Of a DNA stretch of 64,000 bases, positions 55,669 to 64,000 are shown piece after piece. The notes beneath the pieces are model-generated. The model did not search any database. It saw only the letters and a list, made by a program, of their open reading frames with translations, and was not told the DNA's origin. Where the stretch lies: positions 62,001 to 126,000 of the forward strand of contig CAXXFJ010000045.1 of the NCBI GenBank assembly GCA_963677415.2. Reading direction: 5' to 3'. Source of the stretch: JAQUTK01 sp963677415 (lineage in GTDB: Bacteria; Bacteroidota; Bacteroidia; Bacteroidales; JAQUTK01). The position numbers were made by a program, and so were the translations under genes. Position 1 is the first letter of the stretch. Every line of letters starts with the position of its first letter.

Positions 55669-56250
55669 ATGAAAAATACCTCCGAAAGTTTATATTCAGT
55701 TGCTTCGAAGCTGGCACTACCTTTAGCTGCTTACTTTATTGGCTTATTTTTTTTGATGAATCTTGTCTATGAGAAGAATCAATATTCCCTGATATTGTTT
55801 GTTCTAGCTCTTATGGTTCCTGTACTGACTTATAAGTATGCAAGAAAATATCGTGACATATTTGCCGGGGGAGTTCTGAGTTATATCAATGCCTGGCGCT
55901 TCTGTGCAACCCTTTTTGTTTTTTCCAGCCTTTTGTTTTCATTTTTCATCTATATCTATGGCGCATTCCTGAATAAGGAATATGCATCTTGGATCATGCA
56001 AACCTCGATTCATTATCTGGAGCAATATATACAGCAAGCATCAAAAGAGGTGGATGTTTCTTCTGTGTCCGAGTTACTTGAGACAGTAAAGAAGGCGCCA
56101 CTGCCTACTCCGATTGAGATGGCTGTTCAGTTCTTTTGGGTAGTATTGAACGGAGGTTTTATCACCGCCCTTTTGGTGAGCTTTTTTGTAAGGAAGAACC
56201 CTCCTTTTACCGATAATGAATCAAATAAAGATCCAATCATTGAAGAATAA
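55669..56250 (+). CDS. DUF4199-like membrane protein
   Basis: 193 residues with four hydrophobic helices (ALPLAAYFIGLFFLMNLVY, YSLILFVLALMVPVLTY, FVFSSLLFSFFIYIYGAFL, QFFWVVLNGGFITALLVSFF). The pattern FAGGVLSYINAWRFC between helices two and three is typical of DUF4199. Function unknown. It is the first gene of a run that continues with a glycosyltransferase 23 bases on. Confidence 0.82.
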   Translation: MKNTSESLYSVASKLALPLAAYFIGLFFLMNLVYEKNQYSLILFVLALMVPVLTYKYARKYRDIFAGGVLSYINAWRFCATLFVFSSLLFSFFIYIYGAFLNKEYASWIMQTSIHYLEQYIQQASKEVDVSSVSELLETVKKAPLPTPIEMAVQFFWVVLNGGFITALLVSFFVRKNPPFTDNESNKDPIIEE

Positions 56251-56273
56251 TCGAATATTGAAATTAATGCATC

Positions 56274-57221
56274 ATGGACATATCTGTTGTTGTACCCTTA
56301 TATAATGAGGAAGAGTCGCTTCCCGAACTCTTTGCTTGGATCAAAAGGGTTATGGAAACTAACCATTTTTCGTACGAAGTGATTTTTGTGAATGATGGAA
56401 GCACAGATGCCTCTTGGAAGATCATCAAAGAGCTGCAGAAAGAGTCAAACTGTGTGAAAGCGATCATGTTTAAAAGAAATTACGGAAAATCACCTGCTTT
56501 GTTTTGTGGTTTCCGAAAAGCTGAAGGAAACGTGGTTATCACTATGGATGCCGATATGCAGGACAGCCCGGATGAGATTCCGGGTTTGTATCACATGATT
56601 ATTGATGAGAAATATGATATGGTTTCGGGATGGAAGAAAAAGAGATATGATCCACTCTCTAAAACGATACCAACCAAATTGTTTAATTCTACGGCACGAT
56701 TTGTGTCAGGTATTCATTTACATGACTTCAACTGCGGACTGAAAGCTTATCGTCTGGATGTAGTCAAGAGTATTGAAGTGTATGGCGATATGCATCGCTA
56801 CATTCCTTTTCTGGCTAAGAATGCCGGTTATAAGAAGATAGGAGAGAGGATTGTTCAACACCGTGCGCGTCAGTATGGCACCACTAAGTTTGGTCTCAAC
56901 CGCTTTGTCAATGGATATCTTGATTTAATTACTTTGTGGTTTCTCCATCGATTTGGTGTTAAACCGATGCACTTTTTTGGATTGTTGGGAAGTCTGATGT
57001 TTATTCTAGGCTTTTTTGCTGTCATTGTTGTAGGGGCAATGAAATTGTATCATATGTATAGTGGACAACCTTATGGGCTGGTTACTGATTCTCCATATTT
57101 CTATCTTTCACTGGTGTTAATGATTCTTGGAACTCAGTTATTTCTTGCCGGATTTGTCGGCGAACTGATTGCACGTAATGCTCCTGAAAGGAATAATTAC
57201 AACATAGAAGAAGAACTTTAA
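56274..57221 (+). CDS. Family 2 glycosyltransferase with two C-terminal membrane helices (DPM/GtrB-like)
   Basis: 315 residues. GT2 fold: DISVVVPLYNEEESLPELFA, NDGSTDASW, and the metal-binding TMDADMQDSPDEIPG. A QYGTTKFGLNRFVNG segment follows, then two membrane helices (MHFFGLLGSLMFILGFFAVI and LSLVLMILGTQLFLAGFVGE). This architecture transfers a sugar from a nucleotide donor to polyprenyl phosphate. It is likely a step in lipid-linked glycan or surface polysaccharide synthesis; donor not evident. Confidence 0.9.
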   Translation: MDISVVVPLYNEEESLPELFAWIKRVMETNHFSYEVIFVNDGSTDASWKIIKELQKESNCVKAIMFKRNYGKSPALFCGFRKAEGNVVITMDADMQDSPDEIPGLYHMIIDEKYDMVSGWKKKRYDPLSKTIPTKLFNSTARFVSGIHLHDFNCGLKAYRLDVVKSIEVYGDMHRYIPFLAKNAGYKKIGERIVQHRARQYGTTKFGLNRFVNGYLDLITLWFLHRFGVKPMHFFGLLGSLMFILGFFAVIVVGAMKLYHMYSGQPYGLVTDSPYFYLSLVLMILGTQLFLAGFVGELIARNAPERNNYNIEEEL

Positions 57222-57222
57222 A

Positions 57223-57738
57223 ATGGAACTAAAGACTTGCATTGAGAATAGAGTCTCGGTACGTGATTTTCAACCGATTTCAGTGGACAAAGAGAAGTTG
57301 TTGCAACTTATTGATGCTGCCCGAATAGCTCCGTCTGCTTGTAATCTTCAGCCTTGGTGCTTTATTATCATCACGGATCCTCAACGATGTGCAAAGCTAT
57401 GTGATTGCTATAAGAGAGAATGGGTGCGCTCAGCTCCTGCAATTATTGTGGCTTGCGGCGATCATCAGGTTTCGTGGAAACGAAGAATGGACAACAAAGA
57501 CCATTGCGATATAGATCTTGGCATAGCTATTGAACATCTCTGTCTGACAGCAACAGATCTAGGGTTGGGCACCTGCTGGGTTTGTAATTTTGATGTTTCA
57601 ATGTGCAAGGAGTTTTTAAACTTGCCTGAGCATATCGAACCAGTTGCTTTGATCCCTGTTGGCTATCCTGTCAAGAGCGAACCGTCAGTTAGAAATCGTA
57701 AATTAGTGGATGAGATTGTCAGATGGGAAACTTATTGA
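57223..57738 (+). CDS. Nitroreductase family protein
   Basis: 171 residues. FMN-binding nitroreductase fold: RVSVRDFQPISVDKEKLLQL with the Arg that contacts phosphate, ARIAPSACNLQPWCFI and LGLGTCWVCNFDVS. It probably reduces a flavin-accessible substrate with NAD(P)H. It begins one base after the glycosyltransferase stop and overlaps the next gene by 16 bases, so it is translationally linked to both. Substrate unknown. Confidence 0.92.
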   Translation: MELKTCIENRVSVRDFQPISVDKEKLLQLIDAARIAPSACNLQPWCFIIITDPQRCAKLCDCYKREWVRSAPAIIVACGDHQVSWKRRMDNKDHCDIDLGIAIEHLCLTATDLGLGTCWVCNFDVSMCKEFLNLPEHIEPVALIPVGYPVKSEPSVRNRKLVDEIVRWETY

Positions 57739-58208
57739 ATAAATATTATTTAAAAGGAAGGATTGCTTTGCAGCTACTTCTCATTATTTTCTCTCTTGTC
57801 TCTTGTGCTGAGGAAGGGTGTCAGGAGAGCCGTATTGTCAAAGTTAATGCCCGTTTCTTTGATAAGGCTTCGAATGAACCATTAGCATTGACTCTAACCT
57901 TAAAAGGAGTAGGCAATGATTCCCTGCTATATGATAATGTGGCTAAAGTATCTACTTTTGAATTTTTCTTAAAGCAGGATACTTCTTTTACCGCATTTGT
58001 ATTGGCATTCCCTGCAGATGATGTGGATAATGACACTATATTTATCAGACATACAAATAAAGACAAAGTCATTTCGATGGATTGTGGCTGCGCCACTTTC
58101 TCAACGATTAATTCCATAGACTATTCCAGACATACAATAGATTCTTTGGTTATCAGAAATAAAGCTATAGGAACAAGTGATGAAGAGAATATCCGTATTT
58201 ATTTCTAG
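57723..58208 (+). CDS. DUF6452-like lipoprotein
   Basis: 161 residues; the lipobox FSLVSC is near residue 27, followed by EEGCQESRIVKVNARFF. The remainder is an immunoglobulin-like beta domain with a short Cys-rich motif (MDCGCATF). The arrangement with the next gene fits the Bacteroidales DUF6452-DUF6048 pair. It overlaps the nitroreductase by 16 bases. Function unknown. Confidence 0.78.
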   Translation: MGNLLNKYYLKGRIALQLLLIIFSLVSCAEEGCQESRIVKVNARFFDKASNEPLALTLTLKGVGNDSLLYDNVAKVSTFEFFLKQDTSFTAFVLAFPADDVDNDTIFIRHTNKDKVISMDCGCATFSTINSIDYSRHTIDSLVIRNKAIGTSDEENIRIYF

Positions 58209-58848
58209 TCTGCTGGTCGGGTGTCTTTTTGCTTTCTCAGCTCAGGCACTTGAGAAAGTCAAAGTCCAGATTCCGGATACGATCCCATTTTTTAATGGCT
58301 TCAATATCGGAGTGGATTTGTTGTCTCCGGTCAGTTCGATCTTAGGCAATGGATTTACTGGTTCGGAGATATCTCTGGATGTGGATTTGAAACATCGCTA
58401 TTTTCCAACAATCGAACTGGGAGGAGGAACCTTTATGAGTGAAAAAGAGGGTCTTTCTTTTAGTATGAATGGTGCTTTTGGACGTATAGGTGTTAACCGT
58501 AATCTTTTTGCCAACAATCAAGCGAAGTTTTTTGGCTATATCGGCGGCCGATATGGATTTGCGACAGAGAAATATGATTATAAGGGTCTGAGCACAGTCG
58601 AAGGCTACTGGAAGACATCACGAATCACAAATCTCATGGGCAAGTCTGCTCAGACGCATTGGGTCGAACTCTTAGCAGGTGTGCGGGTGCAGATATACAA
58701 ACAGGTAAGTATGGGTTGGATTTTTCGTTATCATTTCCGAATTGCCCAAACGAGTAGTTCGGCAGGAGAGCCTTTCTATGTGCCAGGATATGGGACAAAT
58801 AATTCAAGCGGCACTTCGATGAATTATTCTGTTTATTTTTCATTCTAA
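58180..58848 (+). CDS. DUF6048-like outer-membrane protein
   Basis: 222 residues from the ATG (a GTG one codon earlier is possible); the signal peptide ends near AQA. Alternating strands (IGVDLLSPVSSILGNG, YFPTIELGGGTFMSEKEG, FGYIGGRYGFATEKYD) and an aromatic C-terminus (YSVYFSF) indicate a small beta-barrel of about eight strands. It overlaps the lipoprotein gene before it by 29 bases, so the two are likely partners. Confidence 0.8.
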   Translation: MKRISVFISSLLVGCLFAFSAQALEKVKVQIPDTIPFFNGFNIGVDLLSPVSSILGNGFTGSEISLDVDLKHRYFPTIELGGGTFMSEKEGLSFSMNGAFGRIGVNRNLFANNQAKFFGYIGGRYGFATEKYDYKGLSTVEGYWKTSRITNLMGKSAQTHWVELLAGVRVQIYKQVSMGWIFRYHFRIAQTSSSAGEPFYVPGYGTNNSSGTSMNYSVYFSF

Positions 58849-58858
58849 AAAAGAAAAC

Positions 58859-59419
58859 ATGGATATTTTATCGGTGATCTTGATTGCGATAGGTTTGGCC
58901 ATGGATTGTCTTGCTATATCTATTACGTCAGGAATTATTTTAAAACGCTTCCGCCTCAGTCAAGCCTTTCGGATCGCTTTATTGATGGGACTCTTCCAGG
59001 CGTTGATGCCGGTGGTCGGATGGTGGCTTGGATATGGATTCAAAGAGCTGATTGCAGACTTTGACCACTGGGTTGCATTCAGTATTTTACTTCTTCTGGG
59101 CGCAAAGATGATTTATGATGGGTTCTTTCCAGAGAATGATGCCTGTTTCGATCCTTTAAATTGGTATGTTTTGCTCGGATTGGCTTTAGCCACTAGCATT
59201 GATGCCATGGCTGTAGGACTCTCTTTTTCTTTTCTTCCCATGGAAGTTACGTTGCCTTTTATCATCATCGGAGTCGTTACATTTCTGATCTCTTTATCAG
59301 GTGTATATATAGGATGTAAGTATGGACACAAAGTCCCGTTTCCGAGCGAAATTCTGGGTGGCATAATCCTTATTCTAATCGGAACAAGAATATTGATTGA
59401 ACATACTCTATTACAATAA
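58859..59419 (+). CDS. mntP: Manganese efflux pump MntP
   Basis: 186 residues in six membrane helices arranged as two repeats. The paired motifs GLAMDCLAISITSGI and LATSIDAMAVGLSFSF carry the conserved Asp residues of the MntP family, which exports Mn2+ and protects against its excess. It starts ten bases after the DUF6048-like gene. No Mn riboswitch is evident in that short gap. Confidence 0.93.
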   Translation: MDILSVILIAIGLAMDCLAISITSGIILKRFRLSQAFRIALLMGLFQALMPVVGWWLGYGFKELIADFDHWVAFSILLLLGAKMIYDGFFPENDACFDPLNWYVLLGLALATSIDAMAVGLSFSFLPMEVTLPFIIIGVVTFLISLSGVYIGCKYGHKVPFPSEILGGIILILIGTRILIEHTLLQ

Positions 59420-59423
59420 TATA

Positions 59424-60455
59424 ATGAAAACGAATATCAATTCTTCAGTAGCGATTTTGTTCGCTTTAATCCTGTTTTCCTGTACCGGGATGAAACAAGA
59501 GGCTAATAATACCTATCAGAAAGACAATGGTACTATTTTTCATACTTTATACTCCATGACCTATTCTTCTCCGGAAAACCTACAGGAGGAAATAGTGGCT
59601 GAACTGAAGAAGTTTGATGGTTCTCTTTCCATGTTTAATGATACATCTACAATTGCCCGAATAAATAGAAACGATTCAACAGTTGTAGTGGATGAATTGT
59701 TTACTAAAGTATTTAAGAGAGCGATGGAAATCTCTCAATTAACCGATGGCGCTTTTGATATTACAGTTGCTCCCTTTGTGAATATTTGGGGATTTGGTTT
59801 CAAAAATAGTGAAAACGTGACACCTGAGATGATTGACAGCATGAAAGCTTTTGTTGGATATAAAAAAGTGCGTATGGAAAATGGAAAAGTAATAAAAGCT
59901 GATCCCCGTACTATCTTTGATGCCAGCGCAATCGCAAAAGGTTTTTCAAGTGATATTGTTGCTGAATACCTGAAGAGTAAAGGAGTGGAGAACTACATGA
60001 TTGAGATAGGAGGAGAAGTTGTGACAAAAGGGATGAATCCTAAAGGTGAACTTTGGCACATCGGAATTACCAAGCCGGAGGAAGAGGATTCCGTAATTAA
60101 TAATGATCTTATTGCTGTACTTGCTTTGGAAAATGTTGGATTGGCAACATCCGGAAATTATCGGAACTTCTATATAAAAGACGGAAAGAAATATGCGCAC
60201 ACCATTGATCCTTCTACCGGCTATCCGGTTCAGCATTCATTATTGAGTGCTTCAGTCATAGCTAAAGATTGTATGACTGCCGATGCGTTTGCTACTTCTT
60301 TCATGGTAATGGGGTTGGAAAAAAGCATGGAATATGTTAAAACACACAGAGATATAGAGGCTTATTTTGTTTATTCGGATGTAAAAGGGGAGTATCAGAT
60401 TGCAATGTCTCCCGGAATGAACAAGTATGTTTATAAAGAGATGAACGGGAACTGA
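59424..60455 (+). CDS. apbE: FAD:protein FMN transferase (ApbE-like) lipoprotein
   Basis: 343 residues from the ATG at 59424; an in-frame upstream start at 59397 would overlap mntP. The lipobox ILFSC is near residue 20. ApbE motifs: DGSLSMFNDTSTIARINRND, DGAFDITVAPFVNIWGFG, DASAIAKGFSSDIVAEYL and the metal-binding AHTIDPSTGYPVQHSLLSAS. It covalently attaches FMN to Thr of Nqr/Rnf-type subunits and related exported flavoproteins. Confidence 0.94.
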   Translation: MKTNINSSVAILFALILFSCTGMKQEANNTYQKDNGTIFHTLYSMTYSSPENLQEEIVAELKKFDGSLSMFNDTSTIARINRNDSTVVVDELFTKVFKRAMEISQLTDGAFDITVAPFVNIWGFGFKNSENVTPEMIDSMKAFVGYKKVRMENGKVIKADPRTIFDASAIAKGFSSDIVAEYLKSKGVENYMIEIGGEVVTKGMNPKGELWHIGITKPEEEDSVINNDLIAVLALENVGLATSGNYRNFYIKDGKKYAHTIDPSTGYPVQHSLLSASVIAKDCMTADAFATSFMVMGLEKSMEYVKTHRDIEAYFVYSDVKGEYQIAMSPGMNKYVYKEMNGN

Positions 60456-60472
60456 TAATAATAGACTTATTT

Positions 60473-62036
60473 ATGAAAAGAACAACTCATTTATTACCTG
60501 TGCTGAGTGTAGTTACGATCACTGGCGTGCAGGCTGTTCAGGCTGGGAATGATGTGAAAGTGTCGCGGGATAAGCCCATGAATATCATCTATATTATGAC
60601 GGATGATCATGCACAGCAAACGATTAGTTGTTATGACAAACGTTATAACCGGACTCCAAACCTTGACCGTCTTGCAGCCGAGGGAGTGCTGTTCGCAAAT
60701 AGTTTTGTATGCAATTCTATATCGGGACCTAGCCGTGCAGCCCTGTTGACTGGGAAACATAGTCATAAAAACGGGAAGAAAGATAATAATGTTGCGTTCA
60801 ATAATGATCAGCAGACTTTCCCAAAATTGCTTCAGATAGCTGGTTATCAAACCGCCATGATTGGTAAATGGCATCTGGAGGGAACCCCTCAAGGTTTTGA
60901 TTACTGGGAGATACTTCCTGGACAGGGAGAGTATTATAATCCAGACTTTATCACAAAGGATGGCAAGAGCCGTAACCCGGGTTATGTAACGAATGTGATT
61001 ACAGACAAGGGAATTCAGTTCTTGGAAAACCGCGAGAAAGATAAACCTTTTTGTTTGATGCTGCATCACAAGGCGGTGCATCGTACATGGATGGGTGATC
61101 TGAAGGATCTGGATGCCTATAATGGGAAGAAGTTTAAGATGCCGAAAAACTTCTGGGATGATTACAACGGACGTGAGGCTGCTGGCAAACAGGCCATGAG
61201 CATTGATAAGAACATGGACCTGATCTATGACTTGAAGATGAAAGGATCAGGAGCTAAGACATGGTATGGTGAAAACTTTGTCAAAGGATCGTATGGACGT
61301 ATGGATGAGGAGCAGAAGAAGATATGGGATGCACATTATGATCCGATCATCAAGAAGTTTGTAGAGGATAAACTAGAGGGGAAGCAACTTGTGGAGTGGA
61401 AATATCAACGTTATATGACCGACTATATGACGTGCGTAAAGTCGCTGGATGACAATATCGGAAGGCTCTATGATTATCTTGAAAAGAATGGATTGTTGGA
61501 TAATACGCTGATTGTATATACAATCGGATCAGGGTTTTTATATAGGAGAACATGGCTGGTTTGACAAACGATTTATGTATGAAGAATCAATGCGTACCCC
61601 ACTTATCATGCGTTTACCTAAAGGAATGAACAAACGCGGTGAGGTGAAGGAAATGGTGCAAAATATTGACTATGCACCTACCTTTCTTGATTTAGCAGGA
61701 GTAAAGATTCCTTCAGATATTCAGGGTGTCTCATTGCTCCCGTTACTGGAAGAAAAGAAAGTGGATAACTGGCGTAAATCGCTCTATTATCATTATTATG
61801 AGTATCCCGGCGAACATGAAGTGCGCCGTCATTATGGGGTGCGCACTGAGCGCTATAAGCTGATTCGGTTTTACGGAGCAGATGTGAATACATGGGAACT
61901 CTATGACTTAAAGAAAGACCCTATGGAGATGAATAATCTGTATGGGAATGAGAAATATGCGGACAAAGTTGTTGAACTGAAAACAGAGTTGGAACGTCTG
62001 CAAAAGCAATATGATGTCAAAGAATCTGATTATTGA
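60473..62036 (+). CDS. Secreted Ser-type sulfatase, broken by one frameshift
   Basis: About 520 residues once one extra A at 61522-61523 is removed; the frame then reads VYTSDQGFYIGEHGWFDKRF. As given, the first frame stops at 61564. N-terminal export signal, IYIMTDDHAQQT with the metal-binding Asp pair, and the active-site motif SGPSRAALLTGK: Ser84 in place of Cys, so it needs an anaerobic sulfatase-maturing enzyme to form formylglycine. Later MIGKWHLEG, HKAVHRTW and LYDLKKDPMEMNNLY fit the family. It probably removes sulfate from glycans. No maturase or glycan locus is in the window. Confidence 0.9.
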
Positions 62037-62056
62037 ACGGCTGAGATTAAAGTTGC

Positions 62057-62163
62057 TCGTGTAAACCTGATCAGAAAGAATGTAAAAAGAGTGTGAAGTA
62101 AATCAGGAACATTTCAATAAAGTTGTATAGTCAATCAGTAAGTATAACCCAAAAGTGTAAACA
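62057..62163. repeat. 107-base dispersed repeat built from 32-base units (copy B)
   Basis: Matches 22687-22793 with about six differences in 107 bases, in the same orientation. Units start at 62059, 62091, 62123 and 62155, again 32 bases apart; the edges are GTGTAAAC on both sides. Flanking sequences differ, so the repeat itself is the conserved unit. Confidence 0.85.
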
Positions 62164-62326
62164 GAATTGGTTGTTGGTCAATTGAGTTGAAAGCTCTATC
62201 CGTATTATGCGTTTAGTCCCATTCATTGGATAAAAGGTGGATCTTGCTTGTTATCTTTTGCCATCTGTCAGGAAGAAATGTATGCTTTATAAGGTTGAAA
62301 AAGTCATCATTTCTTGATACATTACT

Positions 62327-62410
62327 CATTCCAAAGCACGGAACCATTGTTCCAAACCGTGGAATGATCGTTCTGAACTTCAGAACGATCATTCCACGGT
62401 TTGGGATAAC
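62327..62410. repeat. Four tandem 21-base units forming a 53-base palindrome (copy B)
   Basis: Units at 62327, 62348, 62369 and 62390, each 21 bases, for example cattccaaagcacggaacca and tgttccaaaccgtggaatga. Units two to four form a perfect inverted repeat: 62352-62377 pairs with 62379-62404 (26 bases) around a single C. Unit three by itself is also nearly symmetrical (GTTCTGAACTTCAGAAC). Confidence 0.88.
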
Positions 62411-62585
62411 AAAGACGTCTTTGCCGATGACTTTTATCTTTTGGTTGGGGCTATTTGTGCCCCCTATTAAAAAGACTTTCTTCATTGATTGATTCACTGA
62501 TTCCTAATGATTGTTTCTGAAAGGTCAGGTTGTATTCAACCAAATTGACCAAGAACTACTGGATTTAGGCATATTTAGTCGTCCC

Positions 62586-63893
62586 TTAAAAAGTAAATTT
62601 CAGCGAAATATCTCCTTGAGTGAGTGTTTCGCTGATTCTTTTTAAGAGTAGCCAAAGAACCCTCATGGCTCTTTTGAAGTTATATGCAGCTGCCGCTAAC
62701 ATGACATTGATAGCATCCCCTAATAATCCTTTGTAAAAGTTTCGTCCTAAACGATGATCACTCTTCAGATGTCCGATGGTTGGCTCTATTCCTGCACGCT
62801 TGCAAAACAGGTCATGTTTCTTCTTGCGTTGATAGTATGTCTCTTTGGCTTTTGGCGTATCAGGAATCAGTATTTGTGTCCCGTTTATCTCTTTCTTGCC
62901 ACGATAGCCCCTATCTCCGGCTAATCGCTTGATGTTTTTTCCCGTCATCCGAACCACCTGTTCCAAGCTATTCTCAATCGTATGCCCATCGTATTCGTTG
63001 CGGAAAGAGGTGGCACCAAGAATGACACCGGTGGCAGAGCGTATGATGGAGACTTTGTTACCAAATTCGTATTTCTTGTGTTCTTTTCCTTTACTGATGC
63101 ATTGAACTGCCGGTTCATGGATAGAATAAATCTTATAGGAAGAAGTACGACGTTGTAAAAGTATCTTGCTGAAAATGGATAGTAATTCATCATATTCCCG
63201 CTTCTCGCCTAAATTACGTTTCAGTTCTCTGACCAGACGCCCGGCAATCGTGCGTAAACGCTTATCGGCTCTTATGGATTTTTTCCGGTTCCTGGGATGA
63301 TTACGAAAACGTTGATCCCGATAAATTCCTTTCAAAACAAATGTGTATGATTGACGTATAGGCAGATTTAACTCCTTTACAATCTTAAGCACTTTCCCAA
63401 CTATCTTTTTATGCAGTTTTGCATCTGTGGGATAAGTGACATTCTTTTCCTGTACGGTAGAATCTATAAAGGCAGTACCATGATGCTCGTCGTCGCTCTT
63501 GTCATCATTTACACGGATGCTTTCCGCAAGAATAAGCTCTATCCCTTTTTCACCTATCCGCTTGCGGAAATGAACAAGTTCGGATGCATTGCAAGGAAAA
63601 GAAGGCACAAATTCATGCATACCGCAGAAGTATTGAAAATAGGCGTTCTCACTCCATTGTTCTACAACGGACTCATCAGAGATGTTGCGAAGATGTTTGA
63701 GAATCAGTAAACCGCACATCAGACGGATCGGTTTAGCAGGACGACCGTTATCTGAACAGTAAAGAGGGGTGAATGCGGTTTCAAACACTGACCAGTTAAT
63801 CTTGTGCGAGAGCTTGTGCAAAGGATGATGCTGGTTCAGTAAATCATCCAGAGATGAAAACAGAGATGGAGAGGATGGAGTTGTTTGTATCAT
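62586..63893 (-). CDS. IS5-type transposase (DUF772 plus DDE domain)
   Basis: 435 residues from the ATG at 63893 (MIQTTPSSPSLFSSL); a TTG four codons earlier is less likely. N-terminal DUF772 part (NGRPAKPIRLMCGLLILKHL) and a catalytic domain with GTAFIDSTVQEKNVTYPTD (first Asp) and RLAGDRGYRGKKEINGTQI (second Asp). RAGIEPTIGHLKSDHRLGRN carries the catalytic Glu. The frame is intact and both ends are present, so it may be mobile. A -7 box TACCTTTG lies at 63917-63924 on the minus strand. Confidence 0.92.
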   Translation of the reverse strand: MIQTTPSSPSLFSSLDDLLNQHHPLHKLSHKINWSVFETAFTPLYCSDNGRPAKPIRLMCGLLILKHLRNISDESVVEQWSENAYFQYFCGMHEFVPSFPCNASELVHFRKRIGEKGIELILAESIRVNDDKSDDEHHGTAFIDSTVQEKNVTYPTDAKLHKKIVGKVLKIVKELNLPIRQSYTFVLKGIYRDQRFRNHPRNRKKSIRADKRLRTIAGRLVRELKRNLGEKREYDELLSIFSKILLQRRTSSYKIYSIHEPAVQCISKGKEHKKYEFGNKVSIIRSATGVILGATSFRNEYDGHTIENSLEQVVRMTGKNIKRLAGDRGYRGKKEINGTQILIPDTPKAKETYYQRKKKHDLFCKRAGIEPTIGHLKSDHRLGRNFYKGLLGDAINVMLAAAAYNFKRAMRVLWLLLKRISETLTQGDISLKFTF

Positions 63894-63895
63894 AA

Positions 63896-63941
63896 AAATC
63901 TGCAAGTTTATACATTCAAAGGTACAAAAACTTGCAGATTT
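63896..63941 (-). promoter_or_regulatory. Inverted repeat around the IS5-type transposase promoter
   Basis: AAATCTGCAAGTTT (63896-63909) and AAACTTGCAGATTT (63928-63941) are perfect 14-base inverted copies with an 18-base loop that contains the -7 box. The stem ends two bases before the transposase ATG. Transcripts entering from outside would fold this hairpin and hide the start; transcripts from the element's own promoter would not. Confidence 0.7.
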
Positions 63942-64000
63942 ATCAAAGGATTTATGCTACTATATTGTTGCTAATCAGCATATAATATACTTCTTAAGGG

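Larger units (their letters stand above)
62037..62582. other. Intergenic region with the second compound repeat
   Basis: 546 bases with no convincing gene. It contains copy B of the 107-base repeat (62057) and copy B of the four 21-base palindromic units (62327). The left end of the IS5-type element begins at 62583. Small open frames over the palindrome (both strands) are products of the symmetry. Confidence 0.75.
62583..64000 (-). mobile_element. IS5-type insertion sequence, complete within the window
   Basis: About 1.42 kb. Left end CCCTTAAAAAGTAAATTT (62583-62600) and right end TAATATACTTCTTAAGGG (63983-64000) are inverted repeats at 15 of 18 positions. The right end coincides with the last window base, so the outer boundary and target duplication cannot be checked. 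The transposase stop codon lies in the left repeat. Confidence 0.8.

Noticed and set aside
62213..62497. Two overlapping small open frames on opposite strands
   Set aside because: They cover the 53-base palindrome and arise from its symmetry; no conserved protein features are visible.

Overview
The window looks like chromosomal DNA of a Bacteroides-type member of the Bacteroidales. The evidence is the many TAnnTTTG (-7) promoter boxes, some with a TTTG box about 19 bases upstream. The gene families fit too: a fused fucokinase/GDP-fucose pyrophosphorylase, a DUF4249 plus TonB-dependent receptor pair, the bamD-rpoZ-DUF4293 trio and several Bacteroidetes-only DUF families. I cannot name the species.

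Layout. 1-3594: the 3'-truncated part of a secreted GH2 beta-galactosidase and a holin-like membrane protein. 3757-14679: an envelope-biogenesis run of fkp, a small TPR protein, coaX, an outer-membrane barrel, a large TPR protein, lptC, a CNNM/CorC protein and a PpiD-like chaperone. 14700-16495: an IS1182-type insertion sequence. 16511-21038: a secreted metallophosphoesterase and a large GH31 glycosidase. 21255-23083: an IS3-type element followed by two kinds of tandem repeat. 23084-28978: a DUF3843 protein, the DUF4249/TonB receptor pair and a TPR protein. 29362-34570: mainly lipoproteins, namely a retropepsin-like protease, a barrel protein, a free-standing TonB-plug-like domain, a TlpA-like thioredoxin and a beta-propeller. 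34602-36230: hipBA with a nested operator-like inverted repeat. 36328-39564: a very large three-part iron-sulfur/FAD oxidoreductase. 39622-62036: mostly housekeeping and envelope genes (ABC-F, uvrB, paaK-ACT, bamD-rpoZ, DUF4301, rel, a DMT transporter, ffh, folD, capA-like, tRNA-His, GT2, nitroreductase, mntP, apbE, sulfatase). 62037-64000: a second copy of the compound repeat and a complete IS5-type element whose right end coincides with the window edge.

Two things stand out. First, intergenic regions 22687-22923 and 62057-62410 share one architecture: a nearly identical 107-base block made of about 32-base units, followed by four exactly 21-base imperfect-palindrome units. At the second locus the latter form a 53-base palindrome with 26-base arms. 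Both periods are close to whole numbers of DNA helical turns. Second, at least eight single-base frame breaks interrupt otherwise well-conserved genes (GH31, IS3 orfB, the TonB receptor, ABC-F, uvrB twice, paaK, sulfatase). That density points to indel errors in the sequence rather than real gene decay, and the affected genes are annotated here over their full spans. Other notable points are an ABC-F protein in which one composite ATPase site has lost all its key residues, a Rel protein with a degenerate hydrolase site, and the three-part oxidoreductase fusion.
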